DNA from: MED-G105 sp039814575
GTDB taxonomy: Bacteria; Pseudomonadota; Alphaproteobacteria; Caulobacterales; Parvularculaceae
Direction of reading: 5' to 3'
DNA length: 64,000 nucleotides
NCBI GenBank assembly: GCA_039814575.1
Contig: JBCCAY010000014.1
Span: 1 to 64,000 of the forward strand
Below, in pieces: positions 33,547 to 42,443 of this stretch. The notes beneath the pieces are model-generated. The model was not told where the DNA came from, did no database searches, and was given only the letters and a program-made list of their open reading frames with translations. The number at the start of each line of letters is the position of its first letter. The first letter of the stretch is position 1. Made by a program: the position numbers and the translations under genes.

Positions 33547-36489
33547 TCAGTCGCTCTCGCGCCCATCCCTATACGGATTAATTCCGAAATGCGCCAAGAT
33601 CGCGCGCCAGAGATCTATGTTTTTGTTGGAGACATCCTTCAGAAAGTCCTCCGCGGCAGCATCTCCGTTACGTTTATTGATCGTAGCTGTCGTTACAGCG
33701 CCGCCATGGGCGCAAACATCGAACAGTTCCTGTTCATTCGGGTGCGCGTCGGCAAGAGCCTGCAGGTCTGCATAGAGGTCGCGTGCGGCGTCCATATCAG
33801 ACTGAGGAAGATCATCGATGAGGTTCACCGCCGCTTGGGCCTGGCCTAGTCTTAGTTGCGGTTCGTCGCTGTTTTGTTCAGCGAGTGCCTTCAGCTCTGC
33901 ATAGAGGTCGCGTGCGGCGTCTATGTCAGACTGAGCAAGGTCATCGATCAGGTTCACCGCCGCTTTTGCCTGTATTAGCCTTATTTCCGGTTCGTCATTG
34001 TGTTGTTCAGCGAGGATTTTCAGCTCTGCATAGAGGTCGCGCGCTGCGTCTGTATCAGACTGACCCAGGTCATTGATGAGGTTCGCCGCCGCTTTGGCCT
34101 GACGTAACCTTATTTCCGGTTCGTCGTTGTTTTGTTCAGCGAGGATTTTCAGCTCTACATAGAGGTCGCGTGCCGCGTCTATATCAGATTGACCAAGGTC
34201 ATCGATGAGGTTCACCCCCGCTTTTGCCTGTCGTAACCTTACGTCCGGTTCGTCATTGTGTTGTTCAGCGAGGATTTTCAGCTCTGCATAGAGGTCGCGT
34301 GCGGCGTCTATGTCAGACTGAGCAAGGTCATCGATCAGGTTCACCGCCGCTTTTGCCTGTATTAGCCTTATTTCCGGTTCGTCATTGTTTTGTTCAGCGA
34401 GGATTTTCAGCTCTGCATATAGGTCGCGAGCGGCGTCCATATCAGACTTACGAAGATCATGGATGAGGCTAAAGGCCGCTTTTGCCTGTGCAAGGCTTAG
34501 TACCGGTTCGTCGTTGTGTTGTTCAGCGATCGTTTTCAGCTCTGAATAGAGGTCGCGCGCTGCGTCCATATCAGACTGAGGAAGATCATGGATGAGATTA
34601 AAGCTCGTGCGTGCTCCAGTGATCCTTGTAATTCTATCCGTACTCGTCAGGAATTGTTTCGCGTTCTCGATTACTGGCGTTAGAGCTTCCGCTAGTATGT
34701 TGAATGTTGAGATGGCGAATAAGGCAACCGCCAAACCGGGCTGGTGTAGTCTGCCGGTTTCGGCAAACGCTGGATCATCCGGAAAATCCATCTGTATACG
34801 ATATAAAGATTCAATCATCTTTTCGGCATCATGCGCGGCGGCGGCGTCCAGTAGGGCGTCGGCCAACATTTTGTTTGGACCGTCGGACCAGTCCTCTAAG
34901 AGTTTCAAAACAAAGCGCTCGCCCAGCATGTCCGGTTCCAGGGCGGGGACGCCGTCGTTTCCGTCGGTCCGTTGGCCGAGAACTGCGTGAAGGCGACGAC
35001 AGACGCGCAAATTATCATCTTGTGGAAAGGCGTCAGGGTATTGTGCGCAGAGGGTTTTGATCGCCGCGTAAGGCAGTCCGCCGCACAAGACGGCGACGGC
35101 GGCCAACGCTCGATACCGGTCTCGGTTGACGTCGTCTTCGGGCCCTTCCGTCCACCAATAGCGTTCCTCGTCTTTTGTCAGCACATGGTCGACGAGACTC
35201 TCCCGGTCCCATTGCCGGGGGCTGTCGCTGCGCGCCAGCGCTTCGGCGAGATAGGCTGCGAATAGCGGCCGTTTTTGCGGGTCGATCGCTTCCAGCTGCG
35301 CCAAGGTTTCGGATTTGTCGGGTAGGGCGCGGTCGGCGTCTTCGAAGAAATACTGAAAAATCGACCAAAGATCGTCCACCGGTTCGAGCGGTAGGTCGCG
35401 CGCCTCACATCTTTTGGCTTTGACGCCGTCGCTGCCCTTTTCGATTTCGGCGCGCCAAGCGATTTGGTTTTTGCCGTCATTGCCGCGCTCGAGCAGAATA
35501 ACGCGTACGGGCATCTCCAAATGGCTGTCGCGGGCAGCTAAGGCCTGAATCAGTTTCGCCACTTTGGTCGGGTCCGCCGCTGGATAGTCGATCACGAGAA
35601 GATGCGGCGTTTGCGGGCGCCAGCGATCCCAATTCGGTTGATCGGCGCCCCGCCTCAGAAATCCGCAATCCCAACCGCCGGCTTTGTTCAGGCAGTATTC
35701 GAGGGCTAAGCGGCTCTTGCCGGCGCCGCCACCGCCATGCACGACCATCCAGGCGAACCTCTCGTTGCTTTCCATAAAGGCGTGGAGCGCGGCGAAGGCG
35801 TTCGGTCGGTCGATAAAGGGAATCATCCGCGTTTCGTAGATGAATTGGTCCCGCTTGTCGTAGCGGCGGAAGTCAAACCGCTTGAAAATCGGCTGAGGGT
35901 TTTTCAGTTCCTCGACTTTGTCGTCTAAAGCGTCCAATCCGCTCTCGATGCGGTCGAGCGCGCTCATTGTCGCCGCTTGCGCGCGCAACGGCGCCGGCAA
36001 TGACGACATTAACTCCGCCCCGTCGGGGTCGAGGTGTTTGATCCTCTCGTCTAAGAGAACGCCGCCTTGCACCAGTTTGTCGAATTTCGCGATGAAGCGC
36101 CGTAAGCCCTCATAGATTTGCCCGCCGCTTTTGCTCTTGATCAGAAAGTCGGCGACATACCGCGAGGCGGTTTCCCCGCCCAGCTTGCCGGCGCGCATGG
36201 CGGCGATCGCGAAAAACCGAACGCCATATCTGGCGATGAGTTTCGGGCAATCGGTTTCCTTGCAGATCCATTCGGTGAGGAGGGCTTGTTGCTTTTTGTC
36301 GTTTAAGACGTCGCGAAGGCCGTCATTGATGATCGCCCGCAAAAGGCCCGCCAGCACGTCGCGGTCGTCGGACATCGCCGCCGGCAGCGTCGCGCAGGCG
36401 CCTAAGCTTTCGTCGACGGCGATGAGGGCGGTGGTCTCTGACAAGGGGGGCTCACGGTTCCAAGGGTTGCGGGCTTTCGATCGTCCCAT
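33547..36489 (-). CDS. STAND-like P-loop NTPase with 43-residue TPR-like repeats
   Basis: This is a solitary 980-residue protein. An all-helical N-terminal region of unknown family covers about 40-220. Walker A GGGGAGKSRLALEY starts near 252 and Walker B HLLVIDYPAAD near 296. A region of about 250 residues follows, like the winged-helix and helical parts of STAND ATPases. From about 626 to 922 come six full and one partial near-identical repeats of 43 residues, each two helices (DAARDLYAELKILAEQ and QAKAAVNLIDDL), like kinesin-light-chain TPRs. STAND proteins sense a ligand through repeats and oligomerise; several are anti-phage. Function here is unknown. The start is uncertain: ATG 36489 lacks a ribosome binding site, and ATG 36375 or a TTG near 36444 are alternatives. 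Confidence 0.8.
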   Translation of the reverse strand: MGRSKARNPWNREPPLSETTALIAVDESLGACATLPAAMSDDRDVLAGLLRAIINDGLRDVLNDKKQQALLTEWICKETDCPKLIARYGVRFFAIAAMRAGKLGGETASRYVADFLIKSKSGGQIYEGLRRFIAKFDKLVQGGVLLDERIKHLDPDGAELMSSLPAPLRAQAATMSALDRIESGLDALDDKVEELKNPQPIFKRFDFRRYDKRDQFIYETRMIPFIDRPNAFAALHAFMESNERFAWMVVHGGGGAGKSRLALEYCLNKAGGWDCGFLRRGADQPNWDRWRPQTPHLLVIDYPAADPTKVAKLIQALAARDSHLEMPVRVILLERGNDGKNQIAWRAEIEKGSDGVKAKRCEARDLPLEPVDDLWSIFQYFFEDADRALPDKSETLAQLEAIDPQKRPLFAAYLAEALARSDSPRQWDRESLVDHVLTKDEERYWWTEGPEDDVNRDRYRALAAVAVLCGGLPYAAIKTLCAQYPDAFPQDDNLRVCRRLHAVLGQRTDGNDGVPALEPDMLGERFVLKLLEDWSDGPNKMLADALLDAAAAHDAEKMIESLYRIQMDFPDDPAFAETGRLHQPGLAVALFAISTFNILAEALTPVIENAKQFLTSTDRITRITGARTSFNLIHDLPQSDMDAARDLYSELKTIAEQHNDEPVLSLAQAKAAFSLIHDLRKSDMDAARDLYAELKILAEQNNDEPEIRLIQAKAAVNLIDDLAQSDIDAARDLYAELKILAEQHNDEPDVRLRQAKAGVNLIDDLGQSDIDAARDLYVELKILAEQNNDEPEIRLRQAKAAANLINDLGQSDTDAARDLYAELKILAEQHNDEPEIRLIQAKAAVNLIDDLAQSDIDAARDLYAELKALAEQNSDEPQLRLGQAQAAVNLIDDLPQSDMDAARDLYADLQALADAHPNEQELFDVCAHGGAVTTATINKRNGDAAAEDFLKDVSNKNIDLWRAILAHFGINPYRDGRESD
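33724..34614. repeat. 129 bp in-frame tandem repeat array inside the NTPase gene
   Basis: Six full copies and one partial copy of a 129 bp unit encode the 43-residue protein repeat. Copies three units apart (387 bp, for example beginning 33931 and 34318) agree almost base for base over more than 80 bases. They are closer to each other than to their direct neighbours, which indicates duplication of a three-unit block. The outermost copies are more diverged. Copy number is likely to vary between strains. Confidence 0.93.
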
Positions 36490-36658
36490 TTGCAAAACTA
36501 GGAAACTCGCGTTCGATTGCAAGCCTCACTTGCAAGCAATCGAGAGGTGAAATCCAGTATTGTCGAGGGACTTTCTTGTAAACCTTGAGAAACCACAGAT
36601 GACCAGCGGTTAAACGTTCTCACCCACGAGACGCGATGCGCGAACAGCGACGGAGCGC

Positions 36659-37378
36659 TTAAGCGAAACACTCGCCTAAAAACCCATCTAACGCGGACCA
36701 TGACCGGTCCGCCGCGGTCTTGTTGTAAACCGTGCCAAAACCCGGATCGTTCGCTTGCGGATTAGTGAAGGCGTGCATCGTCCCGCCATAGGCGTGGATC
36801 TGCCAGTCGGCTTCCGCCTTGGTGAGTTCTTCGCCAAGGGCCGTCATGTTTTCCGGCGTCGCCATGGGGTCGTCATAACCGTGGAAAGCAATGACTTTCG
36901 CCTTAATTTTCGCACCGTCCGTATTGCCTGGCGGATTGAAAAGTCCGTGGAAGGATGCAACGCCGAGCGTGTCGGCGCCGGAGCGCGCCATATCGAGGAC
37001 GCATAAGCCGCCAAAGCAAAAGCCGATGGCGGCTGTCTTCGCGGCGTCCGCTTCCGGCTGATCTTTCACGACTGACAGCGCTTGCTTCAAGCGGTCCTGC
37101 AGCATCGCCCGATCTTCGATGAAGGGCTGCATCAGGCCCTGGTTTTCTTCCGTCGATTGGCCGAGGACGCCCTTGCCGTAGAGGTCGACCGCGAAGCCGG
37201 CATAGCCGAGCCCGGCCAGGCGTTCGGCGACGCCGACTTCGAAGTCCGATCGCCCGGCCCAGGCATGGCTCACGAGCACGGCGGGCCGCGGGCCGCTTTG
37301 CGCATCATTGACGGCGAGAACGCCCTCCAGCGCGACGCCATTGTGTTCGTATGCGATCGGTTTTTTTGTGACGGCCAT
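36659..37378 (-). CDS. Dienelactone hydrolase family protein
   Basis: This 239-residue alpha/beta hydrolase has the dienelactone hydrolase triad: nucleophile Cys121 in GFCFGGLC, an Asp in HGYDDPMATPEN (169-170) and His202 in YGGTMHAFTNP. The N-terminal EGVLAVNDAQSGPRPAVLVSHAW is typical. Family members hydrolyse lactones or small esters; the actual substrate is not evident. It stands alone between the NTPase gene and a flavin oxidoreductase gene on the same strand, with about 190 bp to the latter. Confidence 0.9.
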   Translation of the reverse strand: MAVTKKPIAYEHNGVALEGVLAVNDAQSGPRPAVLVSHAWAGRSDFEVGVAERLAGLGYAGFAVDLYGKGVLGQSTEENQGLMQPFIEDRAMLQDRLKQALSVVKDQPEADAAKTAAIGFCFGGLCVLDMARSGADTLGVASFHGLFNPPGNTDGAKIKAKVIAFHGYDDPMATPENMTALGEELTKAEADWQIHAYGGTMHAFTNPQANDPGFGTVYNKTAADRSWSALDGFLGECFA

Positions 37379-37567
37379 CGGGCGGATCCTTTCTGTGGCG
37401 CAGCATGCCGGCAGGCAGGCTGCCTATTTGGCGCGGATCATAGGGCCTGGCCGCTGCTAGGCAATGACTGAGTTTCGGCTGACAGCGTCAAGTCTTCATC
37501 ACCGCGATGCGGGGACGTCGTCTCGCTCCTCAGTATAACTGACCGAATCTCGTTCGCAGCGGGCCTT

Positions 37568-38530
37568 CTAAACGCCGATCCGCTTTTTCGCTGCTTCATA
37601 TTGCGCGGTGAGTTCCGCGACATAGGCGCCAGCCGAACCGCGGCTGTTAATCGCGCCGATGCCTTGGCCGCAGCCCCAAATGTCTTTCCAGGCTTTCGCA
37701 TCGCTATTGCCGCCCGAGCCGAAATTCATCTTTGAGGGATCGCTTTCCGGGAGATTATCGGGGTCGAGCCCGGCGCTTTCGATGGACGGACGCAGGTAAT
37801 TTCCGTGTACGCCTGTAAAAAGGTTCGTGTAGACAATGTCGTCCGCGCCGCAATCGACGATCGCCTGCTTATAGCCGTCAGTGGCGTTCGCTTCATCCGT
37901 GGCGATGAAGGGCGAACCGATATAGCCGAAGTCTGCGCCCATGGCTTCAGCGGCGAGCACCGCGTCGCCAGTGGCGATGCACCCCGATAGCGCGATCGGT
38001 CCGTCAAACCAGGCGCGAATTTCTTGCACCAGGGCGAAGGGCGAGAGCCCGCCCGCATGACCGCCGGCGCCGACGGCGACGGGGATGAGGCCGTCCGCGC
38101 CTTTATCGATCGCTTTTTTGGCGAAGGTGTTGTTGATGACGTCATGTAGCGCGACGCCGCCATAGGAATGAACGGCTTGGTAGATCTCTTCGCGCGCGCC
38201 GAGAGAGCAAATCGTGATCGGCACTTCGTGCGCCACGCAGGTTTCCATGTCCTGCATCAAACGATCATTGGAGCGGTGTACGATTTGATTGACGGCGAAG
38301 GGCGCGGCCGGCCGGTCCGGGTGCGCCGCGTCATGAGCGGCGAGGGCCTCTTTGATTTCGGTTATCCAGTCGCTCAACTTTTCTTGCGGTCTAGCGTTCA
38401 AGGCTGGGAATGAGCCGATAATACCGGCTTTGCATTGAGCGATGACGAGCTTCGGATTTGAAACAATGAAAAGCGGCGCGCCGATCACCGGAACGGTCAT
38501 TTTCTTTTTTATTTCACGTAGATCGGTCAT
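37568..38530 (-). CDS. Nitronate monooxygenase-like flavin oxidoreductase
   Basis: This 320-residue FMN-binding TIM-barrel protein belongs to the 2-nitropropane dioxygenase/nitronate monooxygenase family. It begins TVPVIGAPLFIVSNPKLV, has the glycine-rich phosphate-binding VAVGAGGHAGGLSPFALVQ (about 152-170), IALSGCIATGDAVLAAEAMGADFGYIGSPF, and FAVNQIVHRSN. It may oxidise propionate-3-nitronate or act as an NAD(P)H:quinone-type reductase. The substrate class cannot be fixed from sequence. Confidence 0.88.
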   Translation of the reverse strand: MTDLREIKKKMTVPVIGAPLFIVSNPKLVIAQCKAGIIGSFPALNARPQEKLSDWITEIKEALAAHDAAHPDRPAAPFAVNQIVHRSNDRLMQDMETCVAHEVPITICSLGAREEIYQAVHSYGGVALHDVINNTFAKKAIDKGADGLIPVAVGAGGHAGGLSPFALVQEIRAWFDGPIALSGCIATGDAVLAAEAMGADFGYIGSPFIATDEANATDGYKQAIVDCGADDIVYTNLFTGVHGNYLRPSIESAGLDPDNLPESDPSKMNFGSGGNSDAKAWKDIWGCGQGIGAINSRGSAGAYVAELTAQYEAAKKRIGV

Positions 38531-38761
38531 GCGCTTCGGTCCTTTGGCTAAGTCGAAAAGAGGCTAAGGTGCGCGCCCTGCGGCGGCAATCAAAAGGCGC
38601 AGCGCGGTCGTCGATCTTAGGCGTAGCGGGCGCGCCAGTCTCTCCATCGGTATTTTAACGAAGCCGCCGTCGCCGCTTTTGGGTCATGCTTCGGTCCCAT
38701 CTTGATCTTTTTTCTGGTATTCAAACGAGGGATCAGCGGAGAAACAAGGGGAGTGCCGATC

Positions 38762-39637
38762 ATGAGAAACGTAATTCGAACGTTAGCGGCGATAATGATG
38801 TTTTTCGCGCCAACACTATTGCAGGCGCAAACGCGCGACACGGAGACGCCGCGCGATACAAAACCAATTCGGGCGACGACATCGACGAGCTCGAACAGCG
38901 CAAGCGGCGACCGCGCGGATAGTGTTCCGCAGGCCGATCTTTATGCCGGCGCTGGCGGATTTGACGAGGACGGTGGAACGAACTGGGTGTTGGTGATCGT
39001 CAATAAGGGCGCCGCAGCGTCGGCCGCCACCAATGTCGCATTCGTTCTTGAGACGACGAGCGGCGTTGAGACGGTCGGCAAATTTCAAATTGCCGGGATT
39101 GGCTCGGATCAATCGCGTGTTCTTGTCGTCAACTCTCTGATCCCCGTTAGCGCCATTAAACGCCTCTACGCTCATATTGACCGACCGGATATTGTTGACG
39201 AATCAAATGAGGCGAACAATCGGTTCATTTACAAAGACGATCGGGCCGACTCAGAGAGGCCGGCGTACATTAAAATCCCGATGAAGCGATTGTCTGCTAA
39301 CGATTCAGGCGATGCGCGCTTACGCAAGCGCCCGGGGCGGGCGAAGTTTGCCGACGGTGAAGGGGCGGACGCATCCGGTGCGACCGCCCGCGCTTCGCGT
39401 CAGCAAGAGCCTATTCGTGATCAGGCAGCTTCTAACTTTGCGGGCGTCGATACGGAACCTTTGATTAAATGCGGTCAGGATCAAAACGGGCTCTGGGGCT
39501 GCAATTGTTCGACAACAAACGCGGTGATCTGTTCACAGAGCATGAAGTACGCTGGGTGCAAGACAATCAAAGAGGGCGGGCTCGCTAATCCTGACAAGTG
39601 GGCTTACAGCTGTGGGAAGGATCATTCCGATGGGTAA
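38762..39637 (+). CDS. Secreted CARDB-like protein with cysteine-rich C-terminus
   Basis: This 291-residue protein has a signal peptide (MRNVIRTLAAIMMFFAPTLL, cleavage near AQA/QT). After a Thr/Ser-rich linker, residues about 55-150 resemble a CARDB adhesion-type beta domain: a beta-rich stretch ending RPDIVDESNEANNRF. The C-terminus (about 235-291) has six cysteines, including CGQDQNGLWGCNCS. AGGGGAG lies about 10 bases before the ATG. The function is unknown; a periplasmic or surface role is inferred. It overlaps the next gene by 8 bases. Confidence 0.7.
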   Translation: MRNVIRTLAAIMMFFAPTLLQAQTRDTETPRDTKPIRATTSTSSNSASGDRADSVPQADLYAGAGGFDEDGGTNWVLVIVNKGAAASAATNVAFVLETTSGVETVGKFQIAGIGSDQSRVLVVNSLIPVSAIKRLYAHIDRPDIVDESNEANNRFIYKDDRADSERPAYIKIPMKRLSANDSGDARLRKRPGRAKFADGEGADASGATARASRQQEPIRDQAASNFAGVDTEPLIKCGQDQNGLWGCNCSTTNAVICSQSMKYAGCKTIKEGGLANPDKWAYSCGKDHSDG

Positions 39638-40076
39638 CAAAGCAATCATTTTAACGGCGTGCATGGTGATGACGAGCGCCGCCGCGGCGCAGACGCGGGC
39701 GACTGTCCGCGATGCGGAGACCAACAAAGACGGGGCTCAACCGGCTGAACTCGGCTTGTCGCTGTCCGGTGAGGTTCAGGACCAAAATAAGGTTTCCCGG
39801 CGCGGCACAATCTATTCCTTGTACGTCAATGACAAGGATTCAGCGACTTACGGCGCCTATCGCGGGTATTTGGAGCAGTCGGAAAAATACAAGACGCGCT
39901 ATTATTGGGGCGGCGCGGCCTGCGACGGCGAAGGCATTTCGGAAAGCCATGAAGCGGCGTTGTTAGACGCCGTCGCCCATCAAGCCCTTCTTACGTTTGA
40001 ATATAAGACCCACCGTTGGGGTAATCTAACCGTCAATTGCATCGTCGGGTTCAAAATGACGCGTCGATCACAGTAG
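39630..40076 (+). CDS. Small secreted hypothetical protein
   Basis: This is a 148-residue protein I do not recognise. It has a signal peptide (MGNKAIILTACMVMTSAAAA, then QTRA). Its mature start, QTRATVRDAETNKDG, resembles that of its upstream neighbour (QTRDTETPRDTKP), suggesting related export or a shared origin. The body has many aromatic residues (YGAYRGYLEQSEKYKTRYYWGG) and two cysteines. GGAAGG at 39615-39620 supports the ATG at 39630. It overlaps the preceding gene by 8 bases and lies convergent with cobS. Confidence 0.65.
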   Translation: MGNKAIILTACMVMTSAAAAQTRATVRDAETNKDGAQPAELGLSLSGEVQDQNKVSRRGTIYSLYVNDKDSATYGAYRGYLEQSEKYKTRYYWGGAACDGEGISESHEAALLDAVAHQALLTFEYKTHRWGNLTVNCIVGFKMTRRSQ

Positions 40077-40146
40077 CGCGGCGTCCCCTCTTTTTGAGCC
40101 GCCCTCTTTGGTTGAGGCGACAGTGAACTTTTTGAGGGTCGCCGCC

Positions 40147-41145
40147 TTAAGCCACGTCCACTTGGTATGCGGCTTCGGGCAGATCTTCGCCAAAGGCGCG
40201 TTGGTAGAATTCCGCCACCACGGGGCGCTCCAGCTCGTCGCATTTATTGAGGAACGTCACACGGAACGCATAGCCGATGTCTTTGAAGATTTCTGCGTTC
40301 TGCGCCCAGGTGATCACCGTGCGCGGCGACATGACGGTGGAGATGTCGCCATTGATGAAAGCGTTGCGGGTCATGTCTGCGACGCGGACCATGGCGTCAA
40401 TGGCGCGCGCGCCGTCGTCTGAATTATAAAGCGGGCATTTGGCTGTGACGATCGCCGCTTCGACGTCATGGGGCAAATAATTCAGCGTCGTGACGATCGA
40501 CCAACGGTCCATTTGACCTTGGTTGATCTGCTGCGTGCCATGGTAGAGCCCCGTCGTGTCGCCAAGGCCGATCGTGTTCGTCGTCGCGAAAAGACGGAAG
40601 TAAGGGTTCGGCGTCAGCACTTTGTTTTGGTCGAGGAGGGTTAAGCGGCCTTCCGCCTCCAAGACGCGCTGAATTACGAACATCACATCGGGCCGGCCAG
40701 CGTCGTATTCGTCAAAAACGAGCGTCACCGGCCGCTGGAACGCCCACGGAAGAATACCCTCTTTGAAGGCTGTGATTTGGGCCCCGTTCTCAACAACAAT
40801 AGCGTCCTTACCGATCAAATCGATACGGCTCACATGGCTGTCGAGATTGACCCGTATACACGGCCAGTTAAGGCGGGCGGCCACTTGCTCGATATGGGTC
40901 GACTTGCCCGTGCCGTGATAGCCCTGGACCATGACGCGGCGATTATGCGCAAAGCCTGCTAGGATCGATTTCGTCGTTTCCGCGTCAAACTTATAGGTTT
41001 CGTCTATGGCAGGCACATAATCGTTCGATTCGGCGAAGGCAGGCACGGACATATCGAAATCGACGTCAAAAACGTCGCGGGCGTTTACGGACTTTTCCGG
41101 CGTCTGAAGAAAGCTGTCGTCAACGGTGTCGTTTGGCGTCGCCAT
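40147..41145 (-). CDS. cobS: Cobaltochelatase CobS-type AAA+ ATPase
   Basis: This 332-residue AAA+ protein is the CobS subunit of the aerobic (class I) cobalt chelatase, which inserts Co into hydrogenobyrinate diamide with CobN and CobT. Walker A is GYHGTGKST (75-83) and Walker B is PVTLVFDEYDAGRPDV. The FATTNTIGLGDTTGLYHGTQQINQGQMDRW segment is diagnostic. It follows a J-domain gene, which is usual, but cobT, normally next, is missing. In genomes lacking CobN the CobS/CobT-like pair may serve another chelatase or MoxR-like role. Confidence 0.95.
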   Translation of the reverse strand: MATPNDTVDDSFLQTPEKSVNARDVFDVDFDMSVPAFAESNDYVPAIDETYKFDAETTKSILAGFAHNRRVMVQGYHGTGKSTHIEQVAARLNWPCIRVNLDSHVSRIDLIGKDAIVVENGAQITAFKEGILPWAFQRPVTLVFDEYDAGRPDVMFVIQRVLEAEGRLTLLDQNKVLTPNPYFRLFATTNTIGLGDTTGLYHGTQQINQGQMDRWSIVTTLNYLPHDVEAAIVTAKCPLYNSDDGARAIDAMVRVADMTRNAFINGDISTVMSPRTVITWAQNAEIFKDIGYAFRVTFLNKCDELERPVVAEFYQRAFGEDLPEAAYQVDVA

Positions 41146-41278
41146 GGAGGCTGCATCCTTTTGGAGCGGCTATAATAAAATGCTTGGACCTTGTCGGAAA
41201 GCCGATCGACACGCAAGGCCGATTGGCACCCGTTGATCCATCGCCCGTAACCTTGGGCGATGAGTCGCAGGGTCGGCG

Positions 41279-41929
41279 CTAGCAGATACCGGCTTTTTTT
41301 AGAATCTGATGGGCGCGTACAACTTGTTGGAGTTGTGTCTCCGCGCTGCGGTCGCCGCCGTTCGAATCGGGGTGGAAGCGGCGGACGAGTTCAGCATAGC
41401 GTTTGCGGATATCCCCCGCCGGCGCCGTCACTTTCAAATCGAGCGTCTCAAACGCTTTGACTTGTAGGCGCGGCAGTTTGCGACCGTCTCGATAGCCGCT
41501 GCGCGCGGCGGTGCGCGTCGGGGCCGCGTCGGCGCCTTTAAAGAGCTTATGAGTATCGGCCATATCTTCAACGCCGCGGGTTTGCGCCGCTGCGCGGGCG
41601 CGGTCGTTCTTGCCCATCGTCCAGGTTGGGCGATCGCCGTGCATGGACGCTTCTTTCGCCTGCTCGGCTTCCGCTTTCGACATGCCGTCGAAATAGTTCC
41701 AATTTTTATTATGTTCTGCGGCGTGCGTTGCGCACAGCCAAACGCGCGTCGTCGGATCGCGCGGCGACTCAGCGAGGCACACGACGGCTTTTTCCTCGCA
41801 GCCCTCGCGTTCGCAAATGCGCGTTGACGCTTTCGCCCAAGTTGGCGTTTTATCGCGTCCTTTGCCTTTACGCGGCGGTTTTACGCGAATGTCGAAGCCG
41901 AGGCGCGGTTTGTAGGTCTCATCACTCAT
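41279..41929 (-). CDS. J-domain (DnaJ-like) protein
   Basis: This 216-residue protein has a C-terminal J domain (about 155-215) with IRKRYAELVRRFHPDSNGGD, including the HPD needed to stimulate DnaK. The N-terminal part has CEREGCEEKAVVC and LCATHAAEHN, which look like metal ligands, and the conserved HNKNWNYFDGMS. This form is the well-known alphaproteobacterial J protein between bolA and cobS. Its client is not known. It is divergent from bolA with a 99 bp gap. Confidence 0.92.
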   Translation of the reverse strand: MSDETYKPRLGFDIRVKPPRKGKGRDKTPTWAKASTRICEREGCEEKAVVCLAESPRDPTTRVWLCATHAAEHNKNWNYFDGMSKAEAEQAKEASMHGDRPTWTMGKNDRARAAAQTRGVEDMADTHKLFKGADAAPTRTAARSGYRDGRKLPRLQVKAFETLDLKVTAPAGDIRKRYAELVRRFHPDSNGGDRSAETQLQQVVRAHQILKKAGIC

Positions 41930-42028
41930 GGGCGAAGTATGGTGCTCTGCGGGCGTTGATACAATCTTGACAAAAGGGCTAAGACTATACGCCAGTGCGA
42001 AATTTTTTTCTTCAAAAAAAGGGGCGTT

Positions 42029-42316
42029 ATGTCGGTTGCAGAGCGGATAAAATCAAAGCTGGAAGCCGCTTTGGAACCGGCGTCTTTGGATATCAAGGAT
42101 GAAAGCCATCTGCACGCCGGTCACGCCGGCGCGCCGGACGGCGGCGAATCGCATTTTCGAATCACTGTCGTTGCAGCCGTCTTTGACGGCCTTAATCGCG
42201 TCGCCCGGCAAAGGCTGGTGAACGCCGCTCTCAAAGAAGAGCTTGCAGGGCCCGTGCACGCCCTCGCCATGACCGCACTTACGCCGGACGAGGCGGCGGC
42301 GCGCCAGGGCGGCTAA
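42029..42316 (+). CDS. bolA: BolA-family protein
   Basis: This is a 95-residue BolA protein. It has the N-terminal helix RIKSKLEAALEP, the ESHLHAGHAGAPDGGESHFRI segment carrying His residues that can bind Fe-S clusters with monothiol glutaredoxin, and the RLVNAALKEEL-GPVHALAMTAL helix and strand. AGGGG precedes the ATG. BolA proteins act in iron-sulfur handling and stress-related cell-shape control. Confidence 0.93.
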   Translation: MSVAERIKSKLEAALEPASLDIKDESHLHAGHAGAPDGGESHFRITVVAAVFDGLNRVARQRLVNAALKEELAGPVHALAMTALTPDEAAARQGG

Positions 42317-42443
42317 GATAGCCCGTGGAACCGATATAGATAATTTCCGTCAAAGACTGGTTCTCTCGAAGATTCAGCCTCATTTCTCCATGCTCGGTGG
42401 TCGTGGTATCATCCTGCCGATCGACAATTGAATAACAGTAAGA

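Noticed and set aside
33885..34466. Repetitive plus-strand frames in the NTPase repeat region
   Set aside because: They mirror the 129 bp repeats on the opposite strand and have no independent coding signal.
33724..34614. CRISPR-like array
   Set aside because: The 129 bp units are contiguous and in-frame coding repeats without unique spacers, and there are no cas genes.
31493..36489. Defence island made of the patatin, bdhA and NTPase genes
   Set aside because: The patatin is tightly coupled to bdhA, which is metabolic, and is about 1 kb from the NTPase gene; the link to defence would rest on proximity alone.
41146..41278. Cobalamin riboswitch before cobS
   Set aside because: Neither the B12 box nor the expected stems are recognisable, and the gap to the J-domain gene is only 133 bp.
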